DNA from: Drosophila miranda
Lineage: Eukaryota; Arthropoda; Insecta; Diptera; Drosophilidae
Direction of reading: 5' to 3'
DNA: 64,000 nt
Assembly: GCF_003369915.1 (NCBI RefSeq)
Contig: NW_022881614.1
Location: 21,988,336-22,052,335 of the forward strand
Below are positions 34,928 to 46,274 of this stretch, in pieces (position 1 is the stretch's first letter; each line of letters opens with the position of its first letter). Below the pieces are notes generated by a model. It had not been told where the DNA came from and ran no database searches. It saw only the letters and a list, made by a program, of their open reading frames with translations. The position numbers were made by a program, and so were the translations under genes.

Positions 34928-37148
34928 TCAATAACTAGCCCGGAATACCTCCTGCCGGGCGGTGGACACCAATAGCCGGTACCGGACGCCCCCGTCGTTG
35001 ACCAGACGCTTCACCTTCCTCGCGGTTGGCTTTATCCGCGCGAGAGAGCGCGTGACGACGGCCGGCCACTCCTCGCGGTTGACGGCCCGCCACCGTGAGT
35101 TGTCCGATGCCACGATGCCTGGCGCTGGAGCTCGGGCCGGCGCGCCTCCGCCCGCTCCCCTGGGCACGACGCCTGTCGGCCCAGCTTCGGACGCTCGCCC
35201 TGGCCGGGTTCCGGCCATCGCCAAGGACCTCTCTCCCATGGCTCAGGTGAGTGTTGTTCCGCGGCCTCGTCCTTCTTCGCTTCCGCCGTTGCTCTTGCGC
35301 CGTCATCCGCTTCGCCGTCGGCCGCCACCTCGGCTTCGGGCGCCGCCGCTGGGCCCTCCGCCGTCAGTGATGTTGGCGTGTTCGTCGTGCCCTCCGTCTC
35401 GACCTCTGCCGTCCTCCCGGGCGCCTCCTCGGGCACCTCTTCGGCGGTGGGTGCCACCGCTGGGCCTGTCGACTCCTGTGGCCGTGCCCGCCGCCTCGGG
35501 TCCCGCTCGTCACTGGCGCGTGGTGCCTTCTCCCACAGTCGAGCCTCCCTCGCTTCTTGCCCGGGCTGCTGGGGCGCGGGCCCAGAGGCCCACGATATGT
35601 GCAGCGTTTGCACGTGCCACATCATGCCGTCTCGCACCGCGGAGCGCACCTCCTGCGAGACGAACGGCCCGATGGCGGCTCCCTGTGGCCCGTGCCAGTG
35701 CTGCTGCTGCTGATGCTGCTGCTGCTGACGCTGCTGCTGCTGCTGCTGATGCTGCTGACGCTGCTGCTGCTGCTGACGCTTCTGCTGCTGCTGCTGATGC
35801 TGCTGACGCTGCTGCTGCTGATGCTGCTGACCCCCTTGACCGCGCGCGTCGTCAGCCGGCGGCCGACGCCGGAACAGCTCTTCCTCTGCCCCCGGTGACG
35901 GTGGGGCCTGCGGCCGTGGCTCCTCCTCGGACTCGACGTGTTCAGGGGGTGGCTGCCAGAGCTCCTCCTCCTCCACCTCGGCTCGTCGTAGCCTCTCCTG
36001 CCACTCCTCTTCGGGCGACTGGACTCGAGCCGCCTTCGGCGCTGGAGATCACCGCCAGCCCGCCGGCCGCGCCCTCCGCCCGCGTCGCCCTTGCCTTCTC
36101 CGCTTCCGCCCGCAGACGCGCCGTCTCCCTTCGCTCCGCTGCGTCGACCCGGCTAATACACCGCTCGTGGCGCCTTTTCAGCCTCCTGCGTGGCCTTCAG
36201 CCTCTTTGCCAGCGTCAAGGCGTCCTCCCATACACGCCGTTGTCTCCGCTCCTCCGCCGCCGCGGCCAGCGCGAACCGCCGGTGCCATTCCGCGAGGCGT
36301 CGTGCCTCAGCGGCCGCGTTATCTTCCGCGATGTCGGCCTGCGTTGACTGCGGCTCTTTGACCGCGGTGTCGATCGGCGTTGTCTGCGGCTCTTTGACCG
36401 CGGTTTCGGCCGGCGTTGGCTGCGGCTCCTCGACCTGTGGGTCTGTCGGCCGCTAATCCCCTCGCCGCGCCGTCGACCTCCCCCTTGTGCGTGCCGACGA
36501 CTCCTCTTCCTTGGCCGTACGCGTCGAACGCGTGGACGCCCGCTTCGAGGCCCGCTCACTGGGCTCCTCCTTCCGCGTCTCCGTGCGCCCCCTCCTTCCT
36601 CCCCCAGGCCGCTCCTCGCGCTTACTGGGGTGGGGCTTCTCGCGCTTGTCGGTGCGGGGCTCTTCGTGCCTGCTGGTCCGGGGCTCCTCGCGCTTGCCGG
36701 TGCGGGACTCCTCGCGTCTGCTGGTCCGGTTCTCCTCGCGCTTGCCGGTGTGGGGCTCCTCGCGCTTGCTGGTGCGGGGCCCCTCGCGCTTGCTGGTGCG
36801 GGGCTCCTTGCTACTGCTGGTCCGGGGCTCCTCGCGCTTGGGGTGGGGCTCCTCGCGTCTGCGTTCTCTCCGTGGCGCCGGCTCCCAGCTCACCAATTCT
36901 AGGTCACTTTCCGCCTCGGTGTACCCCGGCGATACCATGGGGGACACCGTCGGTCCCATGGATCCCGCGGTTGACACTAGCGGTGAGGCCAACAATTGTA
37001 GCTCCGGGGACCTACTCCTACTCGACCTTTGCTCCTCGCGCTCGACCTGGTACGCCTGCCGCCGACTTTGCGTATCACCCATAGCCTGATACCCGCGGCG
37101 AATCCATTTTCGCTGCTCCGCTAGGTACCTCATTAAATGCTGCTGCAT
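34928..37148 (-). pseudogene. Gypsy ORF3-like protein, unit 1 left arm
   Basis: Minus strand from ATG 37148 (MQQHLMRYLAEQRKW) to TGA at 34928. Order: basic start; a repeat region of RTSKREEP-type units; Arg/Ser-rich stretch; acidic EEE region; a polyglutamine tract with histidines (CTG runs about 35698-35831); then WHVQTLHISWASG and a basic end (IKPTARKVKRLVNDGG). A TAG near 36453 and at least one frame change near 36180 interrupt it. It lies 3' of pol, the usual env position, but shows no signal peptide or membrane segment. It may instead be a displaced gag. I do not recognise the family. Confidence 0.6.
35698..35831 (-). repeat. CAG/CTG repeat encoding polyglutamine, copy 1
   Basis: Interrupted CTG runs on the plus strand. 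Homologous tracts lie at 41836-41967, 43671-43796 and 49813-49962, each with a different length and pattern. Confidence 0.9.
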
Positions 37149-38170
37149 CTTACCCTTTTTCTTTTTTTTCCACGTGGTCAACTTTTGAAAAGACCTGATC
37201 GAGCGCTGCTCCCGCCTTTATAAGGGCTCGTGCCGGTGTTCACCGTTCCATGTAACGGTGCCTTACATGGGCCCGTGGGACGGCTCTCTCTTGCCTTCCA
37301 GCTGGCTCTCTCGCTCGCTCCCGTTTTGAAAGTTATCCGCGCCTCTCGCCGCGTTAACCCTAGGGTGCCCCCTAATTTTGTTAGCTTTCCTTCGGTTCCC
37401 ACTTTTCTTCCTTTTCCCCTTTTTTTTTTTTTTATTTGACCCTTTCTACTTCCAGGTCTGGCGACGTGTTGCCCGGCTCCGCCTTGGATCTGGTAAGCCT
37501 CCCGAGTTCTTGGGTTCCTCATCTCACCTTGCCTTTCTTCCAGCCCGTCCTTGGGTTCCAGTCCAGGGTGCTGACCGATCTCCCAGCCCGTGACCAATAG
37601 GTCCTCCGACCTTTCGCCCGTGCTGCCAAACATCGGCCCGCCCCCGGTGGCCAGCTCCGCCCGTCTCTGGATCGGCTTAGACGCGGATGTCACCCCCGTG
37701 CAGCGCCTCGGACCCAGGGATCATCCGATTCCCCAGCCGGTAGACCGCGCACGGGCGGCATCCGCCTTTGTCCCGCCATCCCCGACGTTAGCAGCTGGCT
37801 TCTATGCCCTGGACCCGGACCCGAACTTCTGCTCATCTCGGAACCCCCTTCTCGGGGCGCCCCCTCGTCCGTCGACGCACCACGCAACCCGCCCCCCCCC
37901 CCCGGGATAGTGGTAACTCGGGTGTCTTCTACCTTCTTTGCCTTTGATCAGTTCCAATTGGCTGACGAGCTAATCCTCCTTTTTTTTTTCTTGTAGGTCC
38001 AGCTGTATTGGTCCGCCGGCCGCCGTCTGCTGCTCCGTTTTACTGAACCTTAGTTGTAAGAGCATCCTGTACGGCCTTGTCCTGCGTGGCATCAAGTTGG
38101 GCCACCCTCTCCTCCCTTGTGGGCGATTCATGTCCTGCGTGACACGCGTGGTTCTTAGTTTTATTGAACC
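37149..38170 (-). other. Gypsy spacer between integrase end and ORF3
   Basis: About 1 kb, non-coding in appearance. The minus strand has CCTTATAAAGGCGGGAGCAG about 70 bp upstream of the ORF3 ATG, a TATA-like sequence that could start a separate ORF3 transcript. It has two near-repeats of TTGAACCTTAGTTGTAAGAG-type sequence (about 38042 and 38164). It is duplicated at 45111-46274. Confidence 0.5.
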
Positions 38171-40865
38171 TTAGTTGTAAGAGTAACTCGTACGACCTTG
38201 TCCTGCGTGGCATCCAGCTGGGACTCTCCTTTCTGCCCCTGCCGTTAGTCTCTGTCTTCCGTGCTCGTCCACCCTTCTCCGTATGCCTCGCCCGTTGCCC
38301 CTCCTTGTGCGTCGTCTACGCTTCGGCTCCCGGGCCTGTTTTGGGGGTTCCTTCCCGGGTTGTGGCTTCAGGTCCCCTATATGCGCGGTCCGCGTCCGTT
38401 TCTCGCTGTCCTTCTTTAAGTTACAAATGACCGGGGACACGAAATCCATTATGGTGTAGAGCCCGTCATATTTCGGGGCCAGTTTTGCCGCAAACCCTTC
38501 GGCCGCGTTGGATAGATGGTGTTGCTTGGCCCATACCTTGTCTCCAATCGTGGGTTTCCACGCTCTCCTCCTCAGGTTATAATACCTCGCCTGGTCCTGC
38601 GCCGCTCTTTCGAGATTCCGCCTCACCAGTTGAAACACCTCTCTCAACTTGGCCGCGTTCTCGTCCGGAGTGTGCGTGCCCTGTCCTGTGCCAAGCGCTT
38701 CGTCATCGTATAGAGCCTTTGGTAGCCTCGGCTCTCTCCCTTGGACCACGAACGCCGGCGAGTACCCGGTGGATTCGGACACCCCTGAATTTACGGCTAA
38801 CATTATCTCTGGCCATTTCTCATCCCAGTTCCTCTGGTTCCCTTCGGTGAACTGAGCTATCATAGTTTTCACTGTCCGATTAGTTCGCTCCGTCGGGTTC
38901 TCCTGCGGCGTGTACGGTGCCGTGAACTGATGCCGTACACCCATCTGCTCCAAAAACCTCTTAAAAGCTCTACTGGTGAACTGGACGCCATTATTCGTGA
39001 TCACCACCTTCGGCACGCCAAACCGGGACACGATGCGCTCTCGGAACGCTTTCGTTAGTGCTTCCGCAGTGGCCTTTCTCAAGGGGACCAACTCGGTCCA
39101 TTTCGAGAACCGATCCACCATCACCAATAACATGGCATTCCCATGCTTTGACCTGGGCAGAGGGCCCACGAAGTCGGCACACACCGTTGCCCACGGCTCT
39201 TCTGGCACTTGTGTCAGCATTTTCCCGGCCGCCTGCAGTTGACTTGGTTTGTAGCGTATGCAGCTTTCACACTTTCTCACGTATGTCCTCACATCTCGGT
39301 GCATCCCCGGCCAGTAGAATCGGGCGGCTACTCGGGCCATCGTCCTTCTGCCGCCCGCGTGCCCCGCCTCCGGCGAGTCGTGATTCTCTCTTATAACTCT
39401 CTCTCTTAGATCCTTCGGTACGCATAACTTCCATGATGCTATCTCTTCTTCTCCAGCCCGGTGCGGGATGTGCCGGTATATCCGGCCTGCTTCCTCGACG
39501 TAATCCGGATATTTCCTCGGTTCCGTCCTCATCCTCTCTTTGACCTTTTGAATCCATCCGCACTCTGCCTCCGGTTCGTGTCCCTTTTCTGCTTCCTCCT
39601 CCGTGGTTCTCAGGCATCGCTCCGCCAATGGCTGTCGGGACAGTGCATCCGCCATTACGTTCAGCTGCCCTTTCCTATATGCCACTTCGAAGTCGTATTG
39701 TTGTAGCTCCACCTGGCGATCCTCCCTGTTGGGCTCTCGATGCTGTTCAACCATTTCAACGCCATGTGATCCGTGACCACCTTGAAATGGTATCCCTCCA
39801 GATAGGGCTTTAGCTTTCTTATAGCCCATACAATGGCCAGACACTCCTTTTCAGTCGCCGAATAGTTCTTTTCTGCTCTATTCAGAGTCCTACTGGCGTA
39901 TGAGATGACCCTCTCGCCCTTCTCCGTCTCTTGCGTCAGGATCGCCCCCAGTCCGTAGTCGCTGGCGTCCGTCTGGATCACGAATTTCTTTGAGAAATCT
40001 GGGCATGCCAACACCGGATCTGCTGTCAGCCGACTTTTTACGTCCTCGAACGCTTGTTGCTGTTCCGTTGACCATTCCCACTTGGCCTTCTTCTTCAGCA
40101 AAGTGCTGAGGGGCTGCACCAACGTGGCGAATCCCTTTACGAAACGCCGGTACCAGGAGGCTACGCCCAAGTATTGTCGTAGCTCTTTGACTGGCGGCTG
40201 CAACTCCTTAATGGCCGCCACTTTCTCGGGATCGGTGCAGATTCCGTCTCCCGTTACCAAATGCCCCAGGTAACGTAGCTCCTTCCTAAAAAATTGACAC
40301 TTGTCCACATTTAGGCGCAAGTTGGCGTTCTTTAACCGTCGAAAGACTTCTTCGAGGTTGCGCTTGTGCTCCTCCTCGGTACGGCCGATGACAATGATGT
40401 CGTCTTGGTACGCGAACGCGTGTGGCATCATCTCGGGGCCTATCACCTGGTCCAATGCCCTCTGAAACGTAGCCGAGGCTGAGTGGAGTCCGAATGGCAT
40501 CACCTTCCACTGGAACAGCCCTTTGCCGGGCACCGTGAACGCGGTGAACTTTCTACTGCCTTCCTCCAGTGGTATCTGCCAATATCCGTCCTTTAAGTCC
40601 AAGCTACTGATGAACCGTGCCTCCCTGAGCTGGTCCAAAATATAGTCTATTCTTGGCATGGGGTACGCATCCTTGATGGACTTCGCGTTTATCTGTCTGA
40701 AGTCCACGCATAATCTCCACTTTCCCGTCTTCTTTTTGACCATCACGATGGGTGAACTGTACGGGCTCTTCGATGGCTCAACACCCCCTCTTTCCAGCAG
40801 TTCGTCAACCTGTTGGTTGATTTCGGCTTGCATCTTGGGATTTTTGGGATAGTAACCCTTCTCCC
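38171..40865 (-). pseudogene. Gypsy pol, unit 1: RT, RNase H, integrase
   Basis: Minus strand. The RT begins abruptly at EKGYYPKN, where the inverted junction removed the upstream part, including any protease. The RT motifs are complete (CVDFRQINAKS, SSLDLKDGYWQIPL, FAYQDDIIVIG). RNase H follows (IQTDASDYGLGAILTQ, SATEKECLAIVWAI, VVTDHMALKWL). A 1-nt deletion near 39735 shifts the frame before the integrase. The integrase has the HHCC zinc motif (CESCIRYK) and CADFVGPLP. The second catalytic Asp is changed: VVITNNGVQF instead of VVITDNG as in unit 2. The Glu (NPTERTNRTVK) is present. Inactive because of the frameshift and the D-to-N change. Confidence 0.9.
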
Positions 40866-42750
40866 GCACCAGCAAGCGCGAGGGGCCCCGCACCAGCAAG
40901 CGCGAGGAGCCCCACACCGGCAAGCGCGAGGAGCACCGGACCAGCAGACGCGAGGAGTCCCGCACCGGCAAGCGCGAGGAGCCCCGGACCAGCAGGCACG
41001 AAGAGCCCCGCACCGACAAGCGCGAGAAGCCCCACCCCAGTAAGCGCGAGGAGCGGCCTGAGGGAGGAAGGAGGGGGCGCACGGAGACGCGGAAGGAGGA
41101 GCCCAGTGAGCGGGCCTCGAAGCGGGCGTCCACGCTTTCGACGCGTACGGCCAAGGAAGAGGAGTCGTCGGCACGCACAAGGGGGAGGTCGACGGCGCGG
41201 CGAGGGGATCAGCGGCCGACAGACCCACAGGTCGAGGAGCCGCAGCCAACGCCGGCCGAAACCGCGGTCAAAGAGCCGCAGACAACGCCGATCGAGACCG
41301 CGGTCAAAGAGCCGCAGTCAACGCAGGCCGACATCGCGGAAGATAACGCGGCCGCTGAGGCACGACGCCTCGCGGAATGGCACCGGCGGTTCGCGCTGGC
41401 CACGGCGGCGGAGGAGCGGAGACAACGGCGTGTATGGGAGGACGCCTTGACGCTGGCAAAGAGGCTGAAGGCCACGCAGGAGGCTGAAAAGGCGCCACGA
41501 GCGGTGTATTAGCCGGGTCGACGCAGCGGAGCGAAGGGAGACGGCGCGTCTGCGGGCGGAAGCGGAGAAGGCAAGGGCGACGCGGGCGGAGGGCGCGGCC
41601 GGCGGGCTGGCGGTGATCTCCAGCGCCGAAGGCGGCTCTAGTCCAGTCGCCCGAAGAGGAGTGGCAGGAGAGGCTACGACGAGCCGAGGTGGAGGAGGAG
41701 GAGCTCTGGCAGCCACCCCCTGAACACGTCGAGTCCGAGGAGGAGCCACGGCCGCAGGCCCCACCGTCACCGGGGGCAGAGGAAGAGCTGTTCCGGCGTC
41801 GGCCGCCGGCTGACGACGCGCGCGGTCAAGGGGGTCAGCAGCATCAGCATCAGCAGCAGCAGCAGCAGCGTCAGCAGCATCAGCAGCAGCAGCAGAAGCG
41901 TCAGCAGCAGCAGCAGCGTCAGCAGCATCAGCAGCAGCAGCAGCAGCGTCAGCAGCAGCAGCAGCACTGGCACGGGCCACAGGGAGCCGCCATCGGGCCG
42001 TTCGTCTCGCAGGAGGTGCGCTCCGCGGTGCGAGACGGCATGATGTGGCACGTGCAAACGCTGCACATATCGTGGGCCTCTGGGCCCGCGCCCCAGCAGC
42101 CCGGGCAAGAAGCGAGGGAGGCTCGACTGTGGGAGAAGGCACCACGCGCCAGTGACGAGCGGGACCCGAGGCGGCGGGCACGGCCACAGGAGTCGACAGG
42201 CCCAGCGGTGGCACCCACCGCCGAAGAGGTGCCCGAGGAGGCGCCCGGGAGGACGGCAGAGGTCGAGACGGAGGGCACGACGAACACGCCAACATCACTG
42301 ACGGCGGAGGGCCCAGCGGCGGCGCCCGAAGCCGAGGTGGCGGCCGACGGCGAAGCGGATGACGGCGCAAGAGCAACGGCGGAAGCGAAGAAGGACGAGG
42401 CCGCGGAACAACACTCACCTGAGCCATGGGAGAGAGGTCCTTGGCGATGGCCGGAACCCGGCCAGGGCGAGCGTCCGAAGCTGGGCCGACAGGCGTCGTG
42501 CCCAGGGGAGCGGGCGGAGGCGCGCCGGCCCGAGCTCCAGCGCCAGGCATCGTGGCCCCAGACGAGGTCGGCGGACAACTCACGGTGGCGGGCCGTCAAC
42601 CGCGAGGAGTGGCTGGCCGTCGTCACGCGCTCTCTCGCGCGGATAAAGCCAACCGCGAGGAAGGTGAAGCGTCTGGTCAACGACGGGGGCGTCCGGTACC
42701 GGCTATTGGTGTCCACCGACCGGCAGGAGGTATTCCGGGCTAGTTATTGA
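40866..42750 (+). pseudogene. Gypsy ORF3-like protein, unit 1 right arm
   Basis: Plus strand, inverted relative to the adjacent pol. It starts inside the KREEP-type repeat region at the junction and runs to the stop near 42748 (EVFRASY). The long readable piece from 41689 (MEEEELWQPPPEHVESEEEP) includes a polyglutamine tract at 41836-41967. Upstream it reads TAEETAVKEPQ-like and EARRLAEWHRRFAL segments in another frame. It lacks the SSDEEEAECPPAPK segment that is present at about 49570-49610. Confidence 0.65.
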
Positions 42751-43305
42751 GGAGAAAAGAAGAGTAGAGAAGAAGAATGGAGAAGAAAGTAACTTAAAAC
42801 AAGAACAAGTAAAAAAGGAAAAAAAACCAAAAAAAAAAAGGGTGTTTTAAAGAAAAAACATGGTCTTACCTTGCAGCAGAGGGACAGCGGGGAATCGGGG
42901 GAGCTTGAATGAAGGCGGCGGAAGGCGAAAACGCGGGAGGAAAAACTTACCCGAAGCATCCAGAGGGCCGGCGGAAAGCAGGCGGCCCAGCGAAGGGTAG
43001 TAGAAAAAAACCAGACGCGCACAAGGTAAACAAAGAAAACACCCGGCATCGCGAGAAAATGGTACGTTTCCAGTCCATTGAGGAATTCGCGATCCGGAAG
43101 TAGAATACGCGCGCTGCGACATATCGAGTAGAGCACAGAAACGACCCTACGCTGTATCGAGTGGAGCGTAAGGGCAACGCTGTGTCATATCGAGTAGGTC
43201 AGAATAGCGACCGTACCCTATACCGGGCGGGGCAAAGGGAAAAAGCTCCTATGCGAACTATCGGTAAGGGGGAATCGAACCGATCGCGCTCATCGGAGAG
43301 GTACG
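42751..43305 (+). other. Gypsy 3' UTR, forward, cut at an inverted junction
   Basis: Matches 50724-51278, then flips orientation near 43305. No polypurine tract or LTR follows here. Confidence 0.7.
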
Positions 43306-45110
43306 GCCGCCACCTCGGCTTCGGGCGCCGCCGCTGGGCCCTCCGCCGTCAGTGATGTTGGCGTGTTCGTCTGCCCTCCGTCTCGACCTCTGCCGTCCTC
43401 CCGGGCGCCTCCTCGGGCACCTCTTCGGCGGTGGGTGCCACCGCTGGGCCTGTCGACTCCTGTGGCCGTGCCCGCCGCCTCGGGTCCCGCTCGTCACTGG
43501 CGCGTGGTGCCTTCTCCCACAGTCGAGCCTCCCTCGCTTCTTGCCCGGGCTGCTGGGGCGCGGGCCCAGAGGCCCACGATATGTGCAGCGTTTGCACGTG
43601 CCACATCATGCCGTCTCGCACCGCGGAGCGCACCTCCTGCCCGATGGCGGCTCCCTGTGGCCCGTGCCAGTGCTGCTGCTGCTGCTGACGCTGCTGCTGC
43701 TGATGCTGCTGACGCTGCTGCTGCTGCTGACGCTTCTGCTGCTGCTGCTGATGCTGCTGACGCTGCTGCTGCTGCTGCTGATGCTGATGCTGCTGACCCC
43801 CTTGACCGCGCGCGTCGTCAGCCGGCGGCCGACGCCGGAACAGCTCTTCCTCTGCCCCCGGTGACGGTGGGGCCTGCGGCCGTGGCTCCTCCTCGGACTC
43901 GACGTGTTCAGGGGGTGGCTGCCAGAGCTCCTCCTCCTCCACCTCGGCTCGTCGTAGCCTCTCCTGCCACTCCTCTTCGGGCGACTGGACTCGAGCCGCC
44001 TTCGGCGCTGGAGATCACCGCCAGCCCGCCGGCCGCGCCCTCCGCCCGCGTCGCCCTTGCCTTCTCCGCTTCCGCCCGCAGACGCGCCGTCTCCCTTCGC
44101 TCCGCTGCGTCGACCCGGCTAATACACCGCCATTGGTGCGCGACGTCTCGCTCGTGGCGCCTTTTCAGCCTCCTGCGTGGCCTTCAGCCTCTTTGCCAGC
44201 GTCAAGGCGTCCTCCCATACACGCCGTTGTCTCCGCTCCTCCGCCGCCGTGGCCAGCGCGAACCGCCGGTGCCATTCCGCGAGGCGTCGTGCCTCAGCGG
44301 CCGCGTTATCTTCCGCGATGTCGGCCTGCGTTGACTGCGGCTCTTTGACCGCGGTCTCGATCGGCGTTGTCTGCGGCTCTTTGACCGCGGTTTCGGCCGG
44401 CGTTGGCTGCGGCTCCTCGACCTGTGGGTCTGTCGGCCGCTGATTCCCTCGCCGCGCCGTCGACCACCCCTTGTGCGTGCCGACGACTCCTCTTCCTTGG
44501 CCGTACGCGTCGAACGCGTGGACGCCCGCTTCGAGGCCCGCTCACTGGGCTCCTCCTTCCGCGTCTCCGTGCGCCCCCTCCTTCCTCCCTCAGGCCGCTC
44601 CTCGCGCTTACTGGGGTGGGGCTCTTCGTGCCTGCTGGTCCGGGGCTCCTCGCGCTTGCCGGTGCGGGACTCCTCGCGTCTGCTGGTCCGGTGCTCACCG
44701 CGCTTGCCGGTGTGGGGCTCCTCGCGCTTGCTGGTGCGGGGCCCCTCGCGCTTGCTGGTGCGGGGCTCCTTGCTACTGCTGGTCCAGGGCTCCTCGCGCT
44801 TGGGGTGGGGCTCCTCGCGTCTGCGTTCTCTCCGTGGCGCCGGCTCCCAGCTCACCAATTCTAGGTCACTTTCCGCCTCGGTGTACCCCGGCGATACCAT
44901 GGGGGACACCGTCGGTCCCATGGATCCCGCGGTTGACACTAGCGGTGAGGCCAACAATTGTAGCTCCGGGGACCTACTCCTACTCGACCTTTGCTCCTCG
45001 CGCTCGACCTGGTACGCCTGCCGCCGACTTTGCGTATCACCCATAGCCTGATACCCGCGGCGAATCCATTTTCGCTGCTCCGCTAGGTACCTCATTAAAT
45101 GCTGCTGCAT
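43306..45110 (-). pseudogene. Gypsy ORF3-like protein, unit 2 left arm (C terminus missing)
   Basis: Minus strand from ATG 45110. It matches 35321-37148 but lacks the final part of ORF3. It keeps open the place where unit 1 has a TAG (about 44445), giving a longer frame from the start through RRGEGISGRQ to about 44202. An 11-bp deletion near 43640 and loss of one repeat unit near 44620 distinguish it from unit 1. Confidence 0.6.
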
Positions 45111-46274
45111 CTTACCCTTTTTCTTTTTTTTCCACGTGGTCAACTTTTGAAAAGACCTGATCGAGCGCTGCTCCCGCCTTTATAAGGGCTCGTGCCGGTG
45201 TTCACCGTTCCATGTAACGGTGCCTTACATGGGCCCGTGGGACGGCTCTCTCTTGCCTTCCAGCTGGCTCTCTCGCTCGCTCCCGTTTTGAAAGTTATCC
45301 GCGCCTCTCGCCGCGTTAACCCTAGGGTGCCCCCTAATTTTGTTAGCTTTCCTTCGGTTCCCACTTTTCTTCCTTTTCCCCTTTTTTTTTTTTTTATTTG
45401 ACCCTTTCTACTTCCAGGTCTGGCGACGTGTTGCCCGGCTCCGCCTTGGATCTGGTAAGCCTCCCGAGTTCTTGGGTTCCTCATCTCACCTTGCCTTTCT
45501 TCCAGCCCGTCCTTGGGTTCCAGTCCAGGGTGCTGACCGATCTCCCAGCCCGTGACCAATAGGTCCTCCGACCTTTCGCCCGTGCTGCCAAACATCAGCC
45601 CGCCCCCCGTGGCCAGCTCCGCCCGTCTCTGGATCGGCTTAGACGCGGATGTCACCCCCGTGCAGCGCCTCGGACCCAGGGATCATCCGATTCCCCAGCC
45701 GGTAGACCGCGCACGGGCGGCATCCGCCTTTGTCCCGCCATCCCCGACGTTAGCAGCTGGCTTCTATGCCCTGGACCCGGACCCGAACTTCTGCTCATCT
45801 CGGAACCCCCTTCTCGGGAGCCCCCTCGTCCGTCGACGCACCACGCAACCCGCCCCCCCCCCGGGATAGTGGTAACTCGGGTGTCTTCTACCTTCTTTGC
45901 CTTTGATCAGTTCCAATTGGCTGACGAGCTAATCCTCCTTTTTTTTTTCTTGTAGGTCCAGCTGTATTGGTCCGCCGGCCGCCGTCTGCTGCTCCGTTTT
46001 ACTGAACCTTAGTTGTAAGAGCATCCTGTACGGCCTTGTCCTGCGTGGCATCAAGTTGGGCCACCCTCTCCTCCCTTGTGGGCGATTCATGTCCTGCGTG
46101 ACACGTGTCGTTCTTAGTTTTATTGAACCTTAGTTGTAAGAGTAACTCGTACGACCTTGTCCTGCGTGGCATCCAGCTGGGACTCTCCTTTCTGCCCCTG
46201 CCGTTAGTCTCTGTCTTCCGTGCTCGTCCACCCTTCTCCGTATGCCTCGCCCGTTGCCCCTCCTTGTGCGTCGT
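45111..46274 (-). other. Gypsy spacer, second copy
   Basis: Near-identical to 37149-38170, including the TATAAAGG sequence, here near 45180. Confidence 0.6.

Noticed and set aside
34962..36347. 461-codon plus-strand open frame, and similar ones near 41318-42583 and 49456-50556
   Set aside because: They are antisense of the GC-rich ORF3; their Ala/Leu runs are the complement of CAG repeats, and they begin and end without element signals.
39661..41178. Apparent 505-codon protein fusing a Ser/Arg repeat region to RT (also 47587-49104)
   Set aside because: The first part is the antisense of forward ORF3; the frame merely crosses the inverted junction by chance.
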